A DNA stretch of 64,000 nt from Limanda limanda. Its lineage: Eukaryota; Chordata; Actinopteri; Pleuronectiformes; Pleuronectidae. Positions 25,366 through 38,705 of this stretch are shown here, one piece after another. The stretch covers positions 5,269,686-5,333,685 of the forward strand of contig NC_083656.1 of assembly GCF_963576545.1 (NCBI RefSeq), in the 5' to 3' direction. The position numbers and the translations under genes are program-made. How positions within the stretch are numbered: position 1 is the first letter of the stretch; the number at the start of each line of letters is the position of its first letter. The notes beneath the pieces were generated by a model. It did not search any database and was not told the DNA's origin. It worked only from the letters and a program-made list of their open reading frames with translations.

Positions 25366-26243
25366 CTGCAGAGGAGGAGCAGAAAGAGAGAGACAGGGAT
25401 TGAGCTCGGCGCTGCAGGAAGCATGGTGGGAAGGTGCCGGCCAGCAGCAGGGCCACCTCCTCCCCCCCGACCAGCCAGGTGTGGGAGCGCAGGACTCCCA
25501 GCAGGCTGCTCACGCACAGCCCCTCCACGCCCTTCCTCCGGGGGCCCAGGCGGCCCCTCATGGTGGCGAAGGGGGACCGCGCCGCCACGCTCCACTCCTT
25601 CCTCCTCCCCATGGTTAGACTAAACATCGGCAGGGCCTGGCCATGCAGATAACAGCGCGGTTTACATTACAGCCAGTGTAGCATGAAGAAAGTCCCGTGG
25701 TCGAGCAGCGGTCCCCGAGCTCACTGGAGCGCCACGGTCCAACGAGCAGGGACCAGCAGTGAAACAGTGGGCGTCGCCCTGGATGGATCCACATACGTTA
25801 ATGATACGAGGATCAATTACGCCCGAGGGAGCGGGCAGGCAAAGTTATCCACAGTGGATGGAGCTGGAAGGGGGGGGCAGCACAGTCAGTGTCACTGGGG
25901 ATCGTTTCATAATCCTGTTCAAGTGTGGAGGGATCTACTGTAAAGCACGACAGGCCGGCAGAGCAGCTTTGGAGCAACTGATTTATACTCTGAATAAATA
26001 CGTCCCACTGGAATTAAATGGGCTATTAATAAAATCTAAACTAAGCCACTTGTGTAGGAACTGGTCTAAGCCCGTGGATTTCCTGTGTGTGGAAAGATCA
26101 AACGCAGGAGAAAAGAAAGGAGTGTGGTTTTTATCTGTGTGTTTTGCCGCGGACCCGCATTGTGTTTCCATCGCAGCTCTCGCCACCAGCCCGGCACAAA
26201 CCCAAACAACTACGCAAAGAATTATCGCTCCGCCATCGCAGGC

Positions 26244-26279
26244 TCACACACACAGACACACACACACAGACACACACTG
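26244..26279. repeat. (CA)n with GA interruptions
   Basis: CACACACAGACACACACACA pattern. Confidence 0.95.
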
Positions 26280-26569
26280 TGAGCCAGCAGCCACACAGCA
26301 GGCTCGATTGGCTCGCTGGTGGAAAGATCAAGCTTGTCGATGGACGGATAGAATAAGCCGTGGGGCATGATTGTGTGAGAACTGGGCCAGGCCGAGATTG
26401 ACACCGATTGTGGGCGGGAGTCTTACGCAGAGAGAGTTTGCTTCACAGACCTGAACCAGTGAGGACAAGAAGTCAAATTAACACGTATACTGATGGAATG
26501 AGAAATGTGAGGCAATCTGAACATAGTGTGGGAATGATTTTGTAAAAATTCCAGCAATTTAACCTTTTT

Positions 26570-26965
26570 CTTTTTGTTTTCGTTTGTTTGTTAGTTAGCA
26601 GGAATACGTAAAACATACTCAACTGATTTCTGGGACAGGGCCCAAAGAAGAACTTATAACATTTTGTAAAAAGTCCCATTAAATGTTTGTTTTTTAACAG
26701 GATTAAGCAAAAAACTATTGGATGGATTTCCCACAAATCTTCAGGGGGTGGATCCAGAAATGTATTTTCACTTTCTTTAACATTGCGAGATATTTTAAAT
26801 ATTTTCATTGATTTAGAATACATTTCTAGTGAAATGTGGTTTCATACAGGTGGAGGTAGGTGTAGCTGGGAAATGCATTGCGGCCTTAGAGGCTTGTTTC
26901 CAGGGTTAGTGTCAAAGGACTGTTGGGCCTTGGCGGAGATATCTGCTCTCCTGAGTGTCATTTTA
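26570..26965 (+). mobile_element. High-copy teleost repeat, internally deleted
   Basis: GTTTGTTTGTTAGTTAGCAGG, AACTATTGGATGGATTTCC, GGGGGTGGATCCAGAAATG, TTCACTTTCTTTAACATTGC and GGGCCTTGGCGGAGATATCT are blocks of an element I recognise across ray-finned fish. The blocks are partly duplicated or shuffled. Class unknown to me. Confidence 0.6.
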
Positions 26966-29814
26966 GTTTTGAAGTGATTTCGAAACATTTTCAGCTTTTT
27001 CATTCTTGCTGTTAACAAACAAAAACCTACATCCTGCTGCCGGCACTTCCACATTCTGACGTCTCCATGTCTCCATCGATGGCACATCGGACTAAAAATA
27101 GCTTCTCACCTCGCCTACCTGATGAGCCATATCGTGTGCAAAATCAATGTCGTGAAAGTCAATACGGGCTTTGAAGATGATGTGCACTCGCTGTGAGACC
27201 AGCTCGCACAGTGAGCCGTGACAAAAGCACAACACATGCACATGCAGACACGTATGAAGAGTGTGATGCTGCGAGCGGAGAGCCCGGTGCCTAACAGTAA
27301 CTACAGTAACAGATTCTGCTCACTAGCTGCTCTCCTGTGGCGGAGCTGATTAGCACCTCGGGTGACGTCTCGGAGCAACGTGCTTGTCATCAGACGAGTT
27401 GAGAAGCTGGAAATGTCACGACTGAGCCTTCTAATCTTTTAAATTGAACGGAGGACAATAAGAGGTAGGATTAGATACAAGAGATGACACATTTCTTGAG
27501 CCTGCTCTTCTTCAGGTGCGTGGGTCTGCAGGTTGTTTAATTGCCACGAGTTAATGCTCCGAAATGTAAAACAAGCTGTTTTATGACACAGATTTGATCT
27601 GATGCAGAAAAGAGCTGCAGGTTTTGCTGAAAATGGAATAATTCTTATTCATGTACGATTCCAACCAACATTCCTTCCATTTAATGACAAATGTATGTTA
27701 AATCTGCATTTTAAATACTTGTTTAATGATGTTTCAGGTAAATTCCTCACCGAGCTTCACCTCTTTACTGCAGCCTCCTGTCTCTTGACTGATGTTTCTT
27801 TATAGGCTTGAGAAACACATCTTTTGTGTCTCTCATTTCAAAAGAGAAAGCTTCTTTTCTTCCGTGCAGATTGCTCTCTTGTTACCAGTGATCACTCTGC
27901 ATTGTCCTGACACACAGATCAATGGCATATTAAGCAGGGAACATGAAAGGGGAGGACCCACGGTCGCCAGAAGACAGAGACGTGTTTGCATCGCAACCAC
28001 AGAGACACACAGCGGACATCAATCTGCTTCTTTACAGAACATCCGTCAACCTCTCGTGAGGATACCAGTGAACACGGCTCACTATCTGATTCTAAGTCAG
28101 AACAGACGATCTGTGCTCTGTAACCACTTCCTATTCAGCTGGAAAATCAAAGCTTTACTCCCTCTGACAGTAAAAGCAAAGAAATAATGGTGCACTTACT
28201 CTGTTGGCTATTCTCTGCAGCCGTAATGCCATGGTGGGGTGTTGGGATGTCAAAGGAGCAAGCCAATTTCGCACTTGGACAAAGAGTCATTACGGGAGAA
28301 GTCAGTGTGACTTCTGATCGGGATCCCGCCGAGCGCGGAGGAGACGTCCGCCATCATTATCGTTCAGGCTGACTTTGATGAACCTGTCTGTGTTCGCGGT
28401 GTTCGACGTGACCTCTGCTCCAACACCGAGCTTCTCTCCCAACTACCGTCTCAGAGCTATTACTATAAATTGTGCTCATTTGTATGACAGCCTTTGCCAA
28501 AAAGAGAAAGACACACAGCTAAATCATCGCTGGTTATGACGTGAGCGGGTTTGTGATGTTTTTGCTGGACATCCAAAAAAAACGGGGTGGAACAAATCAG
28601 AATCCGAGATGATTCGGTTCCTTTTTGCAGCGAAGGATCAATCACGTTACGCTCAAAAGGAACCGATGTACTCGCCCCGAAATACAGTTGCCAGCAGTCT
28701 TTCAGATGAGAGACGCTCCAACATGACCAACAGCAGGAGGAGAAAAAGAGATTGCAACTAAAGTGTGGAACTGAAGCTTTTTTTCAGATCTGCACTGAAC
28801 TCTGGATATTCCTGAAATAATCGGGAGGAGCTGTTTGCAAGAACGCAAAGCGATTTCCACGCATGTCCTGCCTCCTGCATCCTCCACTCAGACGCCATGC
28901 AGCCTCCACCCGAATGCTATGGAGACAATCCCCTTCTACGTTGCTCATATCTCAAAGGCAAAGTCCAGAGAAAGTCTGGACCCAATTGTCTGGACATTTT
29001 CCACAGTTCATACCCGAAAACGACCTGAGTCACGTCCCGTACATGAGGAGCCCTGAGATTAACTTCCTCCAGCTCAATGACTTCACTCACTGATTTAAGG
29101 TTCAGCTCCTTTCTACCTTATTTTGTTTTCTACCTTTGCTTATTGCCTCCACGGGGCCCTAATGTTGTTGCCAACTTGTTGTCAAGCCCCAGGAAGAGGA
29201 GTAGTAGTCTAATTAAACACCAGTTAGTCACAGCAAATCTTTCTCTCCATTCATCAAAATAATATCCCAGGTTAGAGGTGCAGATTTAACATCTATTTTA
29301 TCACAGCTCCTTTGCAACGCTTTACTACAGACACAGAAATCCTGTTTGCACTTTGCATACCTTAAACGCTGCGTCTACGAAGACCGGATAATAAAAGATT
29401 GATTCAAGAAATGATACATTTCTAATGAAGTGCACGTCATCCTGGCAAAAGCCTGAAAGCCTGTTATACACTTCTTTTTCCAGCGTGAGAGAAATGTTTA
29501 ACGATTTTAAATCCTTATAAATCGGATGCAGAAATGCACGAGCTGGGATAATAAGACACGCCGACATTAATTCAGGTAACTGGCACACAAATAAAAAGTG
29601 AACACTGTATATCACAAGGAAGAGGAGCACCCTGGGTAATTTACACAAATAGACATTGATTGTGTTAAAAAATGAGCTGGAGGGGAAAAAAAGCTGATTC
29701 CTGCAGAGAGTAATAATCAGTGCTGAACTGCAACTGTTCGAGTGTGTGACAGGAAGTCAAGTTTATCCTAGAAATGACAAAGCTGCAGACGTATGAATCA
29801 ACAAGGGCTCCGAT

Positions 29815-30205
29815 TATGATGATTATCAATTACAGCATAATTTGTTTTGACTAACTGAAAACCATTTGCTCTGTAAATGTCAGAAATTAGTGAAAAATGC
29901 TCAAACGCGAGTCTTTACAGCTGCTTCTCCGAGTCCAGTCATATTCCTGAAACTATCCGGTGTTGCTGTATGTGACGATGCAAATGTCCGAGCTAGTGGC
30001 TACCAACATTTTCTAGAACTTTTCCTGTCAGCACCCTATGAAAATGTCTATTGTTTGGCCGACAACCTGAAACCCAGAGTTATTCAAAAAAACTGTAAAA
30101 AAGAGCCGACAATTTGACTTCGAGAACTTTTTGTCTTCAGACCTATTGCCGTGCTGTTCCTGCTGCTGATTCACGACACAATTAATCAATTAATCGTCGC
30201 ACCAT
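29815..30205 (+). repeat. Degenerate teleost interspersed repeat (related to the one at 16.4 kb)
   Basis: TTATCAATTACAGCATAATT, TCTGTAAATGTCAGAAATTAG, TGAAAAATGCTCA, GACAACCTGAAACCCAGAG and ATTAATCAATTAATCGTCGC keep the block order of a common fish repeat. Diverged. Confidence 0.4.
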
Positions 30206-30578
30206 TTCAGCACAAGTATGCTAAAGTGCTAAAGTGTGCGACTGAGTGTTTGGTGTCAGATAAAAACTCTTTAATCAGATTCACAACAAAGCGGAGCGTC
30301 TTAATGAATCACTCCACCGCAGCGCGCCGCACCGAGCCGTGAGAGAGCACAGACATCTGCTCGCTTGTAAAAAGTTGGCAGACAGCTTCATTAGCATGAG
30401 CCTCGGTCGACGCTGACACACAACTTCATGCGCAGAATGATAAACACACACGTACGCATGTACACACACACACAAACACGTCCGCTATGAGAGAGCTTGT
30501 CGAGTGTTGTGTCTCCATTCCTGAAGGTTCTGACATCCTGGCACTGAGTAATGGGAATCTATTTACATCAAAACCTCA

Positions 30579-30601
30579 ACACACACACACACACACACAC
30601 A
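30579..30601. repeat. (CA)n microsatellite
   Basis: Eleven CA units. Confidence 0.95.
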
Positions 30602-31334
30602 GTGTTTACATACACACACAGCCATACACAAAAACAAAAGGGACACCAGACTTAGATAAATCCACATGTGGACAGTAAGCCAGATGTGGAGGTCTCACTA
30701 CCCCCGACAACTATGAAGACAAATGATCCAGCGATTTCTTCCCTGCAAAATATGATTAAAAGTGGATTTGTGAAGTTGTGTAATCTGCATTGACTTTGGC
30801 AAAGTTAAGAGAATTCACCTCTGGTTTAGAATCAGTTATTTAGACTTTTGTTTTGACAAATCACACAGGATGAAGGAGAAGTGGTGAAGGAAAAAACAGC
30901 AGGATGCAAAGTTAAATATATGGTAAATACACTAGTGGCATTTCTCTGTTAAGGCCCCTGACAACTTGGTTTGAAATGTTTATTTCCCTCAACTGTTGCC
31001 ACAGTTTGAAATCAATTCTCGCTATTAAAGAAATCTCTCTGTAAACATAACATTTTGAATTGTGGCCGTTTGAGATGGTAGCTAGATTACAGCTGCGACA
31101 GCAATTCAGAACAATACATTTAAATAACTTTTTAAGTATCCTCGTTGTGAGAGACAGGACATGTTGCTCAGGGTTTCAACCATAAACTTTGGTTTGCACA
31201 GTTGTGATGTAAATGTTTCACTCAACTGTCAATCATGATGTTTCACCCCTTTTTTATAGCATCAAATAACTCAAACGTACACTTACAAATCAGTGTGATA
31301 AGAACTACCTTAAAAAGAAAACTACGTGTACTTT

Positions 31335-31466
31335 GAGTCCAATCTGCTAACTGAGATGGCGAGATTATGACCTGTACTGCAACCAGCCACCAGGGCGGCG
31401 ATCCAGACTCTTTGGCGTCACTATCGAGGAGCTGTCATGTCGTCCATCCTTATAAACAGTCTATGG
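31335..31466 (+). mobile_element. Teleost repeat with CCAGCCACCAGGG core
   Basis: GATTATGACCTGTACTGCAA, CCAGCCACCAGGGCGGCGAT, CTTTGGCGTCACT, GTCATGTCGTCCATCCTTAT and AAACAGTCTATGG are the right half of a very common percomorph element. The left end is too diverged to place. Confidence 0.7.
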
Positions 31467-32291
31467 TCAGAACCTTGTGTTCATTTTAAAGCGATACCAG
31501 TGGACGGTTTGAGGCTGAGAGTGAGGTGGACTGCAGGTTTGTCCACGGCTGTATTACCTGCACTGACGGGGCAAAAGACGAGCCTGTCAGCACTTAAACA
31601 ATCCTCGATCGAGGGAGGACTAACTGCACCGGTTACGAGGACTCCCAGCTGAGGGAAGATGCTGTTATGGACCTCTGTAGTTGTGAGTCTGTGGGGACGC
31701 CATAACGACGCTGATCCGGGCAGTGGGCGGGAGATTGAGGGAGGGAGGGCTCGACGAGACGGTAGTTTCACAAGCTGTTAACTGCGTTTAGGACAATGCC
31801 CACATAGGATTTGATTTAATGTGGTTATCCTCCTACTTCACAAGCAAGAACAGTAAAATAAAAAAAAGGAAACATCCAGCCAGCCAGCCGGCAAGCGAGC
31901 AAACACACAACAACATGGTGGACTGTGTGGGAGCAGACTCTTGTGAATCTTTCTGTCGACTGAAAGAAGCAACAATGCAGCAGAAAACACTACCTACACA
32001 ACGTCAGGCCTGAATGAACACAGCCTTGATTTCAACAGACTGACTTTAGATATTTTCTTTGTTCTTGAGTCTGATTAATGCGAGAGGAGACAGAGAAGCA
32101 GCGAAACAGTGAAGCCGCAACCGATGAGCTGAGTTTAAAGCACGATGAAAGAGAGGGTGATTATTCTCTGGAGGTTCGTCTCTACGACTGAACTCTTCAG
32201 TACTTTCATCTTGTCATTAAAGACACTGTTAATATAAATACTTATTATTACTGTTTAAAATGAATAAAATGTACAAACAACGATTGATCGG

Positions 32292-32495
32292 TTTAAACGT
32301 TCAGAGTCTAGGATTTAGTGACATCTAGTGGTGAAGTTGCATGTTGCAGCTGATCACCTCTCACCTCCCCCTCCCCTTCCAAACTTAAAAGAAAAAGGTG
32401 TTAAGTTTGTCCAGTCTGGGCTACTGTAGAAAACATGGCAGCCTCCGTAGAGAGGCCCCAATGTAAATATAGAGTATTTAAATATAAAAATTTCA
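32292..32495 (+). mobile_element. TTAA-type MITE, 3'-truncated copy
   Basis: TTAAACGTTCAGAGTCTAGG, GACATCTAGTGGTGAAGT, TTTGTCCAGTCTGGGCTACTG and AACATGGCAGCCTCCGTAG match the left part of the MITE at 22775-23089. The right terminal repeat is absent. Confidence 0.75.
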
Positions 32496-33157
32496 ATAAC
32501 CAAGTACAAGTACACGGATAAAGTGAGGTACAATAAATTGCCACTTCAAACTTGAATGCGGGTTTTTTTAGCTGTAAACTAAATAATATGACTGTTTTTT
32601 GACGGAACAAAACATTTATGACTATATTTAATTATTATTTATTTATTTTTATCATAATTTATGGCGGCAAAGATCAAGTCTTGGCTGTGCCAGTTGTTCA
32701 AATGGCTCAGGAACTGTAAAGATCAAATCCTATTCCTCAATAGATCGATTGAAAATATGAGATTTTTAAACTCTGAAATATCAATATTGGCACTGATTTC
32801 TAACAACCGTAAAGGCTAGCTCTTAACCTGTACATCTCCAGTGTACAATACGCATGTATGGTGTGTTGAGGACGTGTTTCCTTGGCTGAACATATCTATC
32901 TATCGCCTCCCACCTTCTAGAAAAGCCCAGCGCATGTGACCCCTGACCACGGAGGTATATCTGGAGGACAGTGAGCAGCACGGCGGCGGCGCCGGGCCAG
33001 AGAGGTGACGCATACATGAGTGGCTGAGTGCGTCAAGCTCTGGCTGACAGCACCACGACTCAGCAGTGTCCTGGATGGATGGACGGAGGTGTTATGATGG
33101 AGGAAGTAGGAACAGAAAAAATGTGTGTACGTGTAGCTCGGAGAAAAAGAGAGAGGA

Positions 33158-33160
<3 letters not shown>

Positions 33161-33188
<28 letters not shown>
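33161..33188. repeat. (GA)n microsatellite
   Basis: About 14 GA units. Confidence 0.95.
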
Positions 33189-36100
33189 CGGGAAAAAAGA
33201 AGAGTGATGCCTCGACTCCTACACGGCCATCCGATGCTGGAAAAAGCTGTGTCGCAGCACTGAGTGGGTGGGCTGCGTTTAAAAAAGAAAAAGAGTCTGG
33301 AAAACAAAGAGCGGCTGCATCAAGCATCTCCTACCTTCAGTCTGACACACCACCGGGGTTACATCACAGAGCGCAGAAGTGAAAAGCATGCAGCAGAAAA
33401 TAACCGAGCAGAAATGGAAGTGTTAGAGGAAGGTTTTTCTTTTTGCTGCTTCGGCTGCCTTGAGACTGAGAGAGTGACTGAGAGCAGGAGGAGTTAAAAA
33501 CGTCTGGTACGGCTCCTGGACTTCCTGCAGGTGCTCCAGTGAAGAATGATGCTGTTGTTTCGGTGCCTGACAATGACATAGAGGGACCACCAGAAAAAAG
33601 AATGTGAGAGGCAGACATCCCAGCTGGGCCATCTCCCGTTCTTTAAAGGTCTCTCCATCACAGGCTGCAGGAACTCTCCACTGCAGGATCCAGGGACTAA
33701 ATTAGGTTCAGGGGGAAAGTCTCTGCTCAGGGGTTAGTGCTTTAAAAGAGGTTTCAACACTGAAGATATACTCCAGCATTTTTATTTCAACTGGTCAAGC
33801 TCCTCAATCATTTGGTTTGTTAGTCATGCTCGTCTCTTTTCTGATCCACAGGAACGAGAGCTGGATCTCCTCTGATGTTGTAGAAGGAATATATAAGGAA
33901 ACTTATAAATCCATGGAAAAAAGTTCCCAGGTCAAAGGTTCCAGGCACTTTTAGTCACAACACAGTGAGAATGACATTTCCCCTTCATAGTAGCCAATTG
34001 AGGTTATGTTTGAAAAAAATGAATATAAATTTATATTTTAATTATTGTATTAGTATCTCTAGAAACTAACACTAGATTGCAAATATCTATTTCCATGTCT
34101 TTTATATGGATCATCAACTGTTGAGGGTGCCAACGTTTTTCATTTGACCTCTAAGCTTTAAGCCTTTTAGCACAATACATAACATGTGATATAGTCATCA
34201 AGTGCTAATTTAAGATCCTTTTAGACCAAACTAATTAAAAAATCAAAAAGAATTATTTGATCTGAGGAGGAAACAGCGTTTTCAAACGACTCATGGAGCT
34301 AATAATCGTATAATCATCTCGCCGGCTGCAGCTGTTTATAATTTCAGTCACTGGTTAGAAATGAGAAGCAGCATTTTTATTACGTCCGTCTGAAATCAAG
34401 AAGCCATCGTTTAAGAATTACAAATAGATCTGCATCAGTTATCACTGTAAACTGCACATGTGCCGAGCAAGAAGAGAAAGCGAAATTCGTTTTTCTGTCG
34501 TCTGTTAAATCGATAAGTTGACAAATGTTTTCAGGATTTGTTGATTCATATAAAGACGTAGACAGATGTGAACATGATTCCTGCTGCACTCCACCACTGT
34601 ACTGCACCTGCTACTAAGGTAACCTGAGGTGTAGTCTCCTTGTCTCAGTTGAATCTACATGTCTCGGTCTGCAGCACAAACGCAGCGTCCCCTTCGACCT
34701 GAGACAGACGACAGGGAGAGGAAGGACGTCTGTGACTCCTGCTCGGCTGCAAGTGTTTCTCTCTACGCTGAAGAAAAGGTTTTCCATTGTGACATATATG
34801 ACTTCACGATGGTGCGAAAATGGACGATTCATGGAAAGAAAAACTGAAAAGCCTCATCCTTTAGAAACGTATCTGCAGGTTAATTCCTTCTTCCTGTTGC
34901 TCAGCGGTTCTTCTGCAGCATCACAACAAAACCAGACATGAAGACAGTTTGTCCAACTCTCGCCTTCGTCATCCCCACCGAGGACGATTTAGCTCAAATT
35001 AAATTCAAGGAACTGAGAAATGTTTGCTTCGAGAAAAAAAATCAATGTAAACCTGCGTACACAAAACTGAACTCTCTTCAATTCCATACTGCAAAGTCAT
35101 AACAACGCCCGCAAGCAGCAATTATCTTCCTTCTTTGCTTCTGCCTTTTTTACGGAAAGAAAAAATCATTCCAACAGTATCTTCTATGAAAAAGAAATAC
35201 GTGTCTCAAAATCCTACGCCATGTCTCAAATGCAGAGAACCTTGTGTTGAATTCACAAAGCTCAATTAAGGCAATGGGTCAGTGTTGTGTTCAGCCTCAG
35301 CGACACAGCTCCGGGCTCTGGATTAGAGTATGATGCCACATTTAAAGTCGTAATATTCTCTCGCAGGTTCACGCAGAAGTCAAGCCAACTTCCTGTGAAC
35401 TGTCTGTGAGCCGTGTGACTAATGGACATCATCTCGTCGAGTGGCCATTTGGACACGTTCATTTATGAAAGTTTCCCTTATTTTTAATGAATTAATACTC
35501 AAGGCCCTTTAGGCCCACGGCCCCAGGAAGCTCCTCTCCTTGTGGAAACAGAATCTAAATCCCAGGAAACCAACCACAAGGACACGTTGGATGCAAAAAA
35601 ACAAGAAAAATAAGAAATTATGTTTTTCAAAGTGCAAAGCTTTCAACCTGCAAATGGGGGCTAAGCAATTAGGGGAGGGAGGAAGAAGTGGAGACAGCTA
35701 GAGAGAAATAAAAGGAGAGGTGGCCATAGTAACAGATAGAAGCATGGAGGACAGAGGGAGGTGAAACAGAGAGATGACAGAGGCTGTCCTTGCTGCTGCG
35801 CCCTCTCTCACTGCGCTCTGTTATTCTGATCCTCTGCTTGCCCACAGCGATGCAATAATTCACTGTGTTCTCAGTGTCACTGTGACGATAACAGAGGGGG
35901 GGGGGGCACTACTGCATGCACACACAGGGAACACACAGGCAATCTCAACTGCAATGGAGATACAGTTTCAAACAAGGAGGTCTGAATAATGAAACGCACA
36001 TTAAATATAAAGCAGACTGGGGGACTGTGCAGAGCCACAGCCGACACCAACACTCGCCCACGGTGAGGGGGGGGGTGGGGGGTGGAGGAGGCTGCTGCAT

Positions 36101-36287
36101 GAGGCCGGGTCGTCAACATGACAGCTACACCCGGTGCTACAGTATACATGTGTGATACGTGTGGTTATATAAATATATATACACGTGTTCAAACGTTTGC
36201 AAGTGTCCTGGAGTGAACTGCTGCTGCTCCATGATATTCAATGGGACCATATCACAACTAAAAACTATTATTTTATATTCCACAAAT

Positions 36288-36288
<1 letters not shown>

Positions 36289-36319
<31 letters not shown>
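36289..36319. repeat. (CA)n microsatellite
   Basis: About 15 CA units at the 5' edge of the LINE fragment that follows. Confidence 0.95.
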
Positions 36320-36322
<3 letters not shown>

Positions 36323-36329
36323 TGAAGAC

Positions 36330-36787
36330 GGAGGCAGTAAAACAGAAGTTAAAAAGTTTAATAATTGTAGGACTCGGCTCAAGCTCAGAAACAAACAGGC
36401 CATAAGACTTTTAAACTCCTCTGAACTGCAATAACTCCACCAAACCAGCACCCTGGAATATTTGCATATTTGCACCAGCACCATAATAAGCATATTTGAA
36501 TATTTGCACTACTGCACAAATTGACCATTCATCTGTGAAGATATATATTTAGATGTATATATTTTATTTTCTATTTTAAATTTTTTGATATTCTATTTCA
36601 TTGTTATTCTATTTTATTCTTTTTTATTCTATTTTATACTATTTCTATTTTTATTTTTATTTTTTTGGGTTGAAATTACTGAGCATTGCTTAAAGAGAGC
36701 CTGTGACCCAAGTATTTCATTGACAGTGACTGCCTCATGTTATCTCTGTGCATTTGACAATAAAAAATCTTGAATCTTGAATCTTGA
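36330..36787 (+). mobile_element. LINE 3' end, copy 2, with the last codons of an ORF
   Basis: The frame ending at 36434 reads FNNCRTRLKLRNKQAIRLLN plus SSELQ and stop, resembling the end of a fish LINE ORF2. A 3' untranslated region follows that is about 95 percent identical by eye to 24980-25272, ending in TTGAATC repeats. It is 5'-truncated, as usual for LINE copies. Confidence 0.7.
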
Positions 36788-37039
36788 TGCAAAATTAAGG
36801 TCTTGAATTCCACAATATGAGTCAGTGTGCGTCCTTGTTTAAAATCCTACTGGGGACTTAAAGAGTGACTACAAGTCTGTCACTGAAGGTTTTCACAGGT
36901 CCAAACTAAAAGATGTTTAGGGTTAAGACTTGGTTTTAGGGTTCTTGTTGAAATGACATTAAAGGAGATGTGCCCACCCCACCCCCCCACAAACACACAC
37001 ACCTTCTCCACTGACTATACTTCCCCCCTCCACCCTGGC

Positions 37040-37392
37040 TTGGACTGCCACACGCCCTCCTCCAACTACTGAACATTTGAACATTCGTACATTGCACTGA
37101 CTGTTACTTTGTTTTTATTACTGTATTACCCCGCCTATAGTGTATTCATATTTATATATATTTATTTTATCCTGCTCATAGTGTATTCATCGTCCGTATA
37201 TCTTACAATTCCTGTTAATACTGTAATATTCCATATATATTTCTACTGTACAGATCTTATTTATTACATTTTTCACTTTAATATGCACGATACTCTGCAC
37301 TTTTACTGCCTTTTTTTGCACTTCTGGTTAGACGTATGTACTTGTACTGTGCAAATGACAATAAAGTTGAATCTAATCTAATCTAATCTAAA
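37040..37392 (+). mobile_element. LINE 3' end with (AATCT)n tail
   Basis: TTGCACTGACTGTTACTTTG, an AT-rich block, TTTTTGCACTTCTGGTTAGA, GTACTTGTACTGTGCAAATG and ACAATAAAGTTGAATCTAATC with AATCT repeats. Different from the TTGAATC-tailed family 250 bp to its left. No ORF is retained. Confidence 0.65.
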
Positions 37393-38586
37393 GGAGATGT
37401 GATAATCACATGGCTGCCACCGACGACAGAGAAGGGACCAGACAGTCAGACGGACGAGAACAGACACACACAGAAGGTAGGTTGGACTTCACAGATGGAC
37501 CGAGAGCCGCCGTCAAACTCGACACAGTCGAGGAAACGCGTTTTGGACGCACAGCTGGCGTGGGTTCGCCGCGGCGGCCCCTCGCTATCGCAGCTCCTGT
37601 GAATGGAAACAAACGTCGCCGCTCAGTTATGCAACGCTGTGTGTTTTTTTCCCGCTGCCTTTATCATGCGGCGCGAAGAAACACAACATCCCTCAGTATG
37701 CTCAGCTAGCACGGGCACTTCCTGCCATTCAAAGACACACACACACAGCGTTGAGAGGCAATAATGAGCCCATCCACTTCAAGAGGAATAATGAAAGCCC
37801 AGTTTCCCCCGACTGGCAAAAAAAACACAACAACAACAACAGGAAGCTGCTGCAGAAAGCAGGAGAGTGGAGTGATAAGTCCGGCATGGCATCAAAAATT
37901 TAAATGGGCCACCACCGTGTTATTTCATATTTGTCACGGATAGACGCACAATTCAGCAGGATGGTTTGTTTACGGTGGATTTCAGTGTGGAAGGAAACAG
38001 GAGGGTGCGGATTGAGAGAAAGGAAATGGTTAACAAAACTGAGAGTGAGGACAGAGAGAGGCAAACAGTCAACACCTGTAATTATGAGAATAGATATATG
38101 ATGAATGGGTAGGACGGCAAAAAAAAGGAAGATGAGGGGGGAGTAAGAAAATAACCACTCCTCACGGAAGGGAAATGAAAGAGAGAGAATAAAAAGATGT
38201 GATGCTTGGACTGATGAAGTATGAAGGGATGATGGAGGAGGAACACGAGCAGCAGTGAGAAATGGAGAAGAGGTAAATTACTTTAAGGAGTAAGGTGGGC
38301 AACTTTGCTTATGAGATGATGTGGATAAATGGAGACAGAAGGACTTGAGAAGAGAGGCGGAGGGCGGGAGGAAGAGAGAGGGAGAGAGGGAGGGAGGGGG
38401 GGTGAGGCGGTGAGGACTCATTAGCCTACGCAGGGCCGGTACATTAAGCCATCCCTCCGTGCTCTCTCCCTCTCTTCTCACCCCTTTTGTTCTCCAGAAA
38501 TATCTGAGTAGGTGGAGGAGAGAGTAGCAGCGTGTGCTGGAGAGAGAAGGAACACTTACAGTAACTGAATTGATGACAGAGTGAGG

Positions 38587-38705
<119 letters not shown>

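Noticed and set aside
25366..25627. Upstream extension of the exon B reading frame (about 80 residues)
   Set aside because: It lies beyond a good CTGCAG acceptor and continues in GC-rich intron; exon A joins exon B exactly at the acceptor.
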